Source: an uncultured Oscillospiraceae bacterium
GTDB taxonomy: Bacteria > Bacillota > Clostridia > Oscillospirales > Oscillospiraceae
Direction of reading: 5' to 3'
NCBI GenBank assembly: GCA_934622035.1
Contig: CAKTVG010000019.1
Coordinates: forward strand, 1 to 52,247
Length of the DNA stretch: 52,247 bases
The notes beneath the pieces were generated by a model that was not told the origin of the DNA, did not search any database, and saw only the letters and a list, made by a program, of their open reading frames with translations. A program made the position numbers and the translations under genes. Each line of letters starts with the position of its first letter. Position 1 is the first letter of the stretch. Shown here piece after piece: positions 47,174 to 52,247 of the stretch.

Positions 47174-49408
47174 ATGAAAATCATTCATATGATCTCCGGC
47201 GGAGATATCGGCGGCGCAAAAACGCACGTTCTCTCTCTGCTGGACGGCCTGAACAAAACTGAAGACGTGCATTTGATCTGCTTTGCAGAAGGAGACTTCG
47301 CTCAGGAGGCACGGCGGCTTGGGATTCCGACCACCGTCCTGTGCGACGGTTCCCTTTTCGCCGTGCGCAGGCGTATTCTTGCCATGATCCGTCACGACGG
47401 CTACCAGGTCATCCACTGCCACGGTGCACGCGCTAATATGATGGGCATGCTGCTGCGCCGCCGTGCCGGGATTCCCGTCATCTCCACGATCCACAGCGAC
47501 TACCGGCTGGACTATATGGGCCGTCCACTCGCCGCTCTGACCTACGGTACCATTAACCGCGTTTCTCTGCGGCATCTGGACGCCTGGATCGGCGTGTCCG
47601 ACGGCATGTCGCAGCGCATGATCTCCCGCGGCTTTGACCCGCAGCGTATTTTCACGCTCTATAACAGCATCGATTTTTCCCTGCGGCAGGAATTCCCCCC
47701 GCGCGAGGAATATCTGCGTTCTCTTGGGGTAGCACTGGAAAAAGACAGCGTTGTCTTCGGCATCGCCACGCGCATCTCTCCATTGAAGGACATGGCGACG
47801 CTCATCCGCGCCTTCGCTAAGGCTGTGCAGGCACAGCCGCACATTCGGTTGGTCATTGCCGGCGACGGCCCGCAGGAGGCGCAGATGAAAGCCCTTGCCG
47901 AAAAGCTCTGCCCGCCCGGCACGGTCTTCTTTGCCGGGTGGCTGCGCGATATCAACTCCTTTTACCACGCGCTGGATGTCAACCTGCTGACCTCCCTCTC
48001 CGAAACCTTCCCCTACGCGCTGACGGAGGGCGCACGCATGTCTTGCGCAACGATCTCAACGGACGTCGGCGGCATTCCCTATCTGATCGACGACGGCATC
48101 AACGGACTTCTCTTCCGTCCAAAGGACGTGGACAAGCTGGCCGAGCATCTATGCTTCTTTGCGGCGCATCCGCAGGCTCGCGAAAAGATGGGCAAAGCCC
48201 TCTATGAAAAGGCGCGGCGTATGTTCTCCTTCGATGGCATGGTCCGTCGGCAAAAGGAATACTATGAAATTCTCATCCGCCGCGCTCACCGCCCCATGCA
48301 GCCGCGGGACGGCGCCGTGATCTGCGGCGCTTACGGACTCGGCAACGGCGGCGACAACGCTATTCTCGACGCCATCGTTTCCCAGCTCAGGCACATTGAC
48401 CCCGATATGCCCCTTTGGGTGCTCAGCCGCAATCCAAAGCAGACGCGCCTGGCCGCCCGGGTCAACGCTGTATACTCCTTCCGCTTTTTGAAAATTCTGC
48501 GTCTGCTGCGCCGTTCGAATCTGTTTCTGAGCGGCGGCGGCACGCTGCTTCAGGATGTCACCAGCACGCGCTCGCTTCTGTATTACCTTGGGATGATCCG
48601 CCTCGCCGCACGAACCGGAAACCGCGTCATGCTCTACGGCTGCGGCATCGGGCCAATCCGTGGACAGAAAAACCGCGAGCGCACCGCCCGTGCGCTGGAC
48701 GAATGCGTCGGATTGATCACCGTTCGCGACGGCTACTCGGCAGATTATCTGCAAGAGCTAGGTGTCACTGTCCCCCGTGTGCACGTAACGGCCGACCCCG
48801 CGTTGCTCAGTCTGCCGCTTGCAAAGGAAGCTGCCCGCAGCTATCTTCTCCGCTGCGGTGTGGATGAGGGCAAGCGCTATCTCATGCTTTCCCTGCGCAG
48901 CTGGCCGGGCGTGGAAGCAAAGGTTCCCGCCTTTGCTGCCGCCGCCGAATACGCATGGCGCGAATACGGCCTGACGCCCCTGCTGTATTCCATGGACGCG
49001 CGAGCCGACGAGCCCGTGCTGCAAGCAGTCGCAGCGCGTCTGCGCTGCCCCTCCCTGCTCGTGCAGGCAGGCAGCAGCGGCAGTGAGATTCTTTCTCTGG
49101 TGCATCGCATGTCTGCCGTCATTTCCATGCGCCTGCACACGCTGATTTTCGCTTCCGGCCAGGGTGTGCCACTGGTTGGCGTCGTCTATGACCCAAAGAT
49201 CAGCGCCTTCCTTGACCATCTCGGCCAGGACCTCTACCTGCCGCTGGCTGAAACGAACGCCGCCGCGCTCTGCGACCTTATCGATGCCGCACTTGCCGAG
49301 GAGCGCTTTGAAGAAGCAAGTATTCACCATCTGCGCCATCTGGCGCAAAAAAACGAGGAGCTGCTCCGTTCCTATCTGAACGACGAGGAAACGCTCCCGG
49401 AAATCTGA
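47174..49408 (+). CDS. Fused GT4 glycosyltransferase and CsaB-type polysaccharide pyruvyltransferase
   Basis: A 744-residue two-domain protein. Residues 1-370 are a GT-B fold GT4 transferase: start loop SGGDIGGAKTHV, VIAGDGP at 227-233, and the EX7E pair Glu277/Glu285 (SETFPYALTEG). From about 380 comes a pyruvyltransferase: GAYGLGNGGDNAILDAIV, FLSGGGTLLQD, GCGIGPI, and late SMRLHTLIFASGQGVPLVGVVYD. CsaB adds ketal pyruvate to secondary wall polymer, the ligand for SLH-domain surface proteins. The fusion suggests the sugar is added and pyruvylated by one protein. The ribosome site (GGGAAG) is close to the ATG. It is transcribed with the lipoprotein downstream. Confidence 0.9.
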   Translation: MKIIHMISGGDIGGAKTHVLSLLDGLNKTEDVHLICFAEGDFAQEARRLGIPTTVLCDGSLFAVRRRILAMIRHDGYQVIHCHGARANMMGMLLRRRAGIPVISTIHSDYRLDYMGRPLAALTYGTINRVSLRHLDAWIGVSDGMSQRMISRGFDPQRIFTLYNSIDFSLRQEFPPREEYLRSLGVALEKDSVVFGIATRISPLKDMATLIRAFAKAVQAQPHIRLVIAGDGPQEAQMKALAEKLCPPGTVFFAGWLRDINSFYHALDVNLLTSLSETFPYALTEGARMSCATISTDVGGIPYLIDDGINGLLFRPKDVDKLAEHLCFFAAHPQAREKMGKALYEKARRMFSFDGMVRRQKEYYEILIRRAHRPMQPRDGAVICGAYGLGNGGDNAILDAIVSQLRHIDPDMPLWVLSRNPKQTRLAARVNAVYSFRFLKILRLLRRSNLFLSGGGTLLQDVTSTRSLLYYLGMIRLAARTGNRVMLYGCGIGPIRGQKNRERTARALDECVGLITVRDGYSADYLQELGVTVPRVHVTADPALLSLPLAKEAARSYLLRCGVDEGKRYLMLSLRSWPGVEAKVPAFAAAAEYAWREYGLTPLLYSMDARADEPVLQAVAARLRCPSLLVQAGSSGSEILSLVHRMSAVISMRLHTLIFASGQGVPLVGVVYDPKISAFLDHLGQDLYLPLAETNAAALCDLIDAALAEERFEEASIHHLRHLAQKNEELLRSYLNDEETLPEI

Positions 49409-49420
49409 GGAGATGTCATT

Positions 49421-49792
49421 ATGAAACGACTTACCGCTATGCTGCTGGCGCTGCTGCTTGTCCTCGCCCTCACCGCCTGTGCGTCAGGGGGCACACAGAA
49501 GGAAATTGTCTTTGAGGTCACGCATGCAGACGGCAGCGTTAAAACCTACACCATTCAAACCGAAGCCCAAACGCTTGCTGAGGCGCTGACGAAGGAGGGT
49601 CTGATCGCCGAGGACGCGCAGAGTCCCGGACTGTACAACCTGATTGACGGCGAATTGGCCGATTGGAACGACGGCGAGGCATGGTGGTGTATTTCCAAGG
49701 ACGGTGTCTCCCTCTCCGTCGGCATGCAGGACACGCTGATTGCGGATGGAGAACACTACGAGGCTGTATTCACCCGTGGATTTACGTCCTGA
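49421..49792 (+). CDS. Lipoprotein with DUF4430-type domain
   Basis: A 123-residue exported protein. The signal peptide ends in lipobox LTAC with Cys20 lipidated. The rest fits the DUF4430 pattern: a VKTYTIQTEAQTLAEALTKEGLI stretch, GLYNLIDGELADWNDGEAWWCISKDG, then HYEAVFTRGF. Related domains occur in cobalamin-binding and cell-surface proteins, but nothing here shows a ligand. It is 12 bases after the GT4-CsaB gene with a GAGGAG site. Confidence 0.8.
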   Translation: MKRLTAMLLALLLVLALTACASGGTQKEIVFEVTHADGSVKTYTIQTEAQTLAEALTKEGLIAEDAQSPGLYNLIDGELADWNDGEAWWCISKDGVSLSVGMQDTLIADGEHYEAVFTRGFTS

Positions 49793-49911
49793 ACGGCGAT
49801 ATTTTCGGTTTTTCCTGAGGTGTCATTTTCTGAAAAGAAATTTAGCAGGTCATTTTTGGACAATACAGAAAAAAACAACAAAAAAAATGTAAAAAATATA
49901 GTGAAAAGTGG

Positions 49912-49940
49912 TTTACAAACGGCGCATGACATGGTATACT
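49912..49940 (+). promoter_or_regulatory. Promoter of the XRE-like gene
   Basis: -35 TTTACA (49912-49917), 17-bp spacer, -10 TATACT (49935-49940); start near 49947, giving a leader of about 100 bases. An isolated GGAGG (49955-49959) lies close to the 5' end. Upstream of the promoter (49793-49911) the DNA is A-rich with no gene. Confidence 0.75.
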
Positions 49941-50048
49941 CACTTATGTGATATGGAGGCAGCTGTGCTGATGGCTGTGCAGTAACCTTTCAGCATCACT
50001 CGGCATCCGCAAGCAGCCGAAAATACTAGAAAGAAAGCAGGGAACATA

Positions 50049-50342
50049 ATGCCACAATTTGTCCAGACTGAACAGCAGAAAGAACTCATCAACTCCATGG
50101 TGCAGGAACTGCCTGCCCTCCGTAAGAAAATGCGTATGTCTCAGGCTGAGCTTGGCGACGCAGTCGGCAAGAGCCGCCAGAAGATCTCCGAGATGGAGCG
50201 CGGTGCAGCGCCCCTCGGCTGGGATACCTACCTCGCCATTCTGATGGTTCTCGGCGCCCACGGCGTCCTGGAGCCCAGAGGCCGCGACGCAGAGCGCCTT
50301 GCAGCAACCGGTCGTCTGATCGGCGGCCGCATCCGTCTGTAA
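50049..50342 (+). CDS. Small XRE-like helix-turn-helix protein
   Basis: A 97-residue DNA-binding protein. The HTH spans about residues 20-65 (LPALRKKMRMSQAELGDAVG, then KSRQKISEMERG), in the lambda-repressor/Cro style. The short C-terminal tail ends RGRDAERLAATGRLIGG with no sensor domain. It has its own promoter and terminator, so it is monocistronic, like many housekeeping transcription regulators. The target is unknown; autoregulation is possible. A weak GCAGGGAA site precedes the ATG. Confidence 0.8.
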   Translation: MPQFVQTEQQKELINSMVQELPALRKKMRMSQAELGDAVGKSRQKISEMERGAAPLGWDTYLAILMVLGAHGVLEPRGRDAERLAATGRLIGGRIRL

Positions 50343-50358
50343 TTCAGAAACATAGAAG

Positions 50359-50392
50359 AACAGGAAGCAGTTTTTACTGCTTCCTGTTTTTT
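50359..50392 (+). terminator. Intrinsic terminator of the XRE-like gene
   Basis: A 13-bp stem AACAGGAAGCAGT/ACTGCTTCCTGTT with a 4-base T loop is followed by TTTT. Its A/T-flanked symmetry may also stop the convergent lipoprotein transcript. Confidence 0.92.
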
Positions 50393-50459
50393 GCTCCGCG
50401 GCCAGCGCTATGCAAATCACACTAACGCGAAATATCCTCTTTTTTACATGACGCTTTCT

Positions 50460-51560
50460 TCATCTGTAGGAATACGGGTCTTCAATCGACAAAAGCTCGG
50501 CCTCGCCTGTCCCGATGGCCGATTTGGGGAGGTACTTCGTCGCCTTCTGGCTGGGCAGATCGGTGAAAATCAGCTTGTCCTGCGCGTCATAAAGTAAATC
50601 CTGATTCGGTTGATAATCAATTCGCTGGATGAATTGATAGTTGCGGTCGAAAATAGACAGGCCCATATTGCCAAAGCTGTCATCGTCCCACGTCGTGAGG
50701 TAAATATAATCGTCATCATAATTTGCCGCACCACCGTGGTAATCCTGCTGCGAAAAGGTCTTTTCCTCTCCGGTCGTCAAATCATACTCACAGAATATCG
50801 CGCGGTCGCTGGCGTAGTAATATATGATGTTTCCATATACCGACCAACCACGGTTCTCCAAAGGCCATTCGCGGACTTTCAGCGCTTCCAACGTTGTTGT
50901 ATCTACGCAATATAATGTTCTAATACCTTCATCATACAGGACAAAATAGAATGTCTGCTCATTAAAGCGGAGAGTGCTGGAAAACTGCGTTTCTCCGTGC
51001 AACAAATCCGTAAGAAGTCGCTCCGTCTTTCCCGTTTCCAGTTCGGTACGGAACAGGGCGTTCATTCCTTCGTTTGATACTTCATAGTACATGTAACCAT
51101 TATGAACGTAAAAGCGGTAAAAGCCGCCCGCAGTTCCGGCAGGATTTACAGGCTGTTCAAGATCCGCAATCTTTGTGTGCTCTGTCCCGTCAAGATTCAT
51201 ACGGAAGATGCGCGGTTCCCCTTCAAGCAAAACAGCACCATATAAGTGTTCTTTCCAATATCCCAACGCAGCCCCCGCATATGCGTTGCAGTTGCTGTTG
51301 TCGTGTTTGCAGTCAGGCTTATTACATAGCGGGTAAAACTCCAGCTTTTCTTTCTCCGAAAAATACGTCATGCAATCTAAAATGCAGTAATATATATCAT
51401 CAAGTTCGATGAAGTAGCGTTCACGATCCTGCTGACGGAAAAGCGTGGGGTCTGGTAAGTTAGAGTTTGAGTTGCCAAAGTCCTGCGAAGAGCAGGCAGA
51501 GAACAACAGCATGACTACTATTATTAATATTAAAGCAGATACGGCAATGTTCTTTTTCAT
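50460..51560 (-). CDS. Predicted lipoprotein with beta-propeller-like repeats
   Basis: A 366-residue exported protein. The signal peptide ends in FSAC with Cys23 lipidated. A Cys-rich patch follows (Cys79, Cys84, Cys91 in PLCNKPDCKHDNSNC). The mature part repeats short units of Y/F-rich strands (GYMYYEVSNEG, TFYFVLYDEG, IIYYYASDR, DDYIYLTTWDD), like the propeller lipoproteins of the DUF5050 kind in Clostridia. No enzyme motif is seen; a sensor or ligand-binding role at the surface is possible. It follows a terminator and has no promoter of its own, so it may be expressed by read-through from the small secreted-protein gene. Confidence 0.75.
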   Translation of the reverse strand: MKKNIAVSALILIIVVMLLFSACSSQDFGNSNSNLPDPTLFRQQDRERYFIELDDIYYCILDCMTYFSEKEKLEFYPLCNKPDCKHDNSNCNAYAGAALGYWKEHLYGAVLLEGEPRIFRMNLDGTEHTKIADLEQPVNPAGTAGGFYRFYVHNGYMYYEVSNEGMNALFRTELETGKTERLLTDLLHGETQFSSTLRFNEQTFYFVLYDEGIRTLYCVDTTTLEALKVREWPLENRGWSVYGNIIYYYASDRAIFCEYDLTTGEEKTFSQQDYHGGAANYDDDYIYLTTWDDDSFGNMGLSIFDRNYQFIQRIDYQPNQDLLYDAQDKLIFTDLPSQKATKYLPKSAIGTGEAELLSIEDPYSYR

Positions 51561-51584
51561 TCGTTGCTCCTTTTGAGTAAAAGA

Positions 51585-51616
51585 GCAGCCCCATTTGTTT
51601 TTTCAAATGGGGCTGC
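51585..51616 (-). terminator. Terminator between the secreted protein and lipoprotein genes
   Basis: A 13-bp stem (GCAGCCCCATTTG/CAAATGGGGCTGC) with a 6-base loop is followed by TCTTTT on the minus strand. It begins 8 bases after the stop of the upstream gene and ends 24 bases before the lipoprotein ATG, so it may control read-through. Confidence 0.85.
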
Positions 51617-51624
51617 CATTAGCT

Positions 51625-52002
51625 TTATACGCCTACATGAATTCTCTGAATATTTGTTCCGTTGATAAAGTACGTAGCAGTCAACGAGACATATTCAGCG
51701 AGGTCACCCGGAAGTTTAGTCCCAATGGCACTCGTTTTGGCAGTAGCAATAAACGAGTCATTATGACTTTTCCCTTGCGAATCCTTATAAACGTACAAGC
51801 CTTGGATTTTGAGGTTTGCCGAAGAATCCGCATGACTCAAATAAGCCTGCATCTTAGTTTTTGATACAGAGGCCGAGGTGTAGTAGCTATAGCCGTTGTA
51901 CACTCCCGTGTAGCTTTCGCTTTCCGCAGAAGCGAAAATACAGATGCATGACAGGAGCAGGGCAAGAATGAGGACGGCGGAAATTGGACGCTTGATTTTC
52001 AT
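51625..52002 (-). CDS. Small secreted protein, function unknown
   Basis: A 125-residue protein with a typical signal peptide (hydrophobic 9-22, likely cleavage after ASA at residue 26). The mature 99 residues are rich in Ser, Tyr and Thr, predict as beta strands (YTGVYNGYSYYTSASVS, LKIQGLYVYKD, YVSLTATYFINGT) and lack cysteine. No family was recognised. It has its own GAAAGGAG site and a strong promoter. Confidence 0.7.
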   Translation of the reverse strand: MKIKRPISAVLILALLLSCICIFASAESESYTGVYNGYSYYTSASVSKTKMQAYLSHADSSANLKIQGLYVYKDSQGKSHNDSFIATAKTSAIGTKLPGDLAEYVSLTATYFINGTNIQRIHVGV

Positions 52003-52110
52003 AGATGTTTCTCCTTTCAGTAATTACGTATTTTCGGACTTGTTTACGGGGGATGCGACGCGAGGGGTATCTATATCAATTGCCGTGGGAAAACGTGTTA
52101 TTTTGCGCTG

Positions 52111-52121
52111 TCACCTCCTTT
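52111..52121 (-). promoter_or_regulatory. Isolated full-length Shine-Dalgarno element near the 5' end
   Basis: AAAGGAGGTGA on the minus strand matches the 16S anti-Shine-Dalgarno over 11 bases, but no start codon follows at usual spacing (only a GTG inside the element itself, opening 12 codons). It is about 11-21 bases from the predicted RNA 5' end and 100 bases before the actual gene. Confidence 0.5.
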
Positions 52122-52138
52122 GTATTATTTACACCCTC

Positions 52139-52167
52139 ATGATAGCATGATTTCATTCGTTTGTCAA
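52139..52167 (-). promoter_or_regulatory. Promoter of the secreted-protein gene
   Basis: Minus strand: perfect -35 TTGACA (52162-52167), 17-bp spacer, -10 TATCAT (52139-52144); start near 52132, leader about 130 bases. Nothing else was seen in 52168-52247, which is A+T-rich. Confidence 0.85.
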
Positions 52168-52247
52168 GCGTTTGTTTGCACAAATTTACAAATTTATCTA
52201 TAATTTTCTAATATTTTTATTCAATATGATGAGCTATTCGCCGCTCC

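Overview
The window looks like chromosomal DNA of a moderately high-GC, low-copy-repeat Firmicute of class Clostridia, most likely an Oscillospiraceae/Ruminococcaceae-type gut anaerobe. The reasons are strong AAGGAGG-type ribosome binding sites, zinc-form S14, a SpoVD-like PASTA penicillin-binding protein, a meso-DAP-type MurE, a KOW protein between map and infA, and a fused glycosyltransferase-CsaB protein. This placement is inference; no 16S rRNA gene is present. Nearly everything up to about 47 kb is on the minus strand. Layout from left to right: (1) 1-2.2 kb: tRNA-Val with a consensus promoter, then (transcribed right to left) yerC, a SAM methyltransferase and hslO. (2) 2.2-16.1 kb: a dcw cell-wall and division cluster, read mraZ-rsmH-ftsL-spoVD/pbp-murE-murF-mraY-ftsW-murG-murA-ftsQ-ftsZ. 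It lacks murD, murC and murB. A sigma-A-type promoter and a five-box MraZ operator precede mraZ, and ftsZ has its own promoter. (3) 16.3-18.2 kb: a short SDR dehydrogenase plus L,D-transpeptidase operon; the transpeptidase signal sequence is out of frame by one base at a homopolymer. (4) 18.2-25.9 kb: rpoB-rpoC with promoter, leader and a strong UUCG-capped terminator. (5) 26.0-42.6 kb: a small methyltransferase, then the whole S10-spc-alpha ribosomal superoperon (rpsJ to rplQ, with secY, adk, map and infA). It starts at a near-consensus promoter followed by a leader that encodes a possible 15-residue peptide and mutually exclusive antiterminator/terminator helices. (6) 42.7-47.0 kb: a tightly overlapping five-gene operon of uncharacterised proteins: DUF2997-like, a triplicated membrane protein with a ComEA-type helix-hairpin-helix, a CX3CX2C radical SAM protein, a Ycf46-like AAA+ ATPase, and a DUF1257/Ycf35-like protein. 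This is the strongest candidate for a poorly described system. (7) 47.0-50.4 kb, plus strand: a GT4-CsaB fusion, a DUF4430-type lipoprotein and an XRE-like DNA-binding protein. (8) 50.4-52.2 kb, minus strand: a lipoprotein and a small secreted protein behind a strong promoter and an unusual isolated Shine-Dalgarno element. Working together, regions 2, 3 and 7 build and modify the envelope: lipid II synthesis, septation, L,D-crosslinking and pyruvylated wall polymer. Regions 4 and 5 supply transcription and translation machinery. Region 6 pairs an ATPase with a radical SAM enzyme and a membrane protein; its substrate is unknown.
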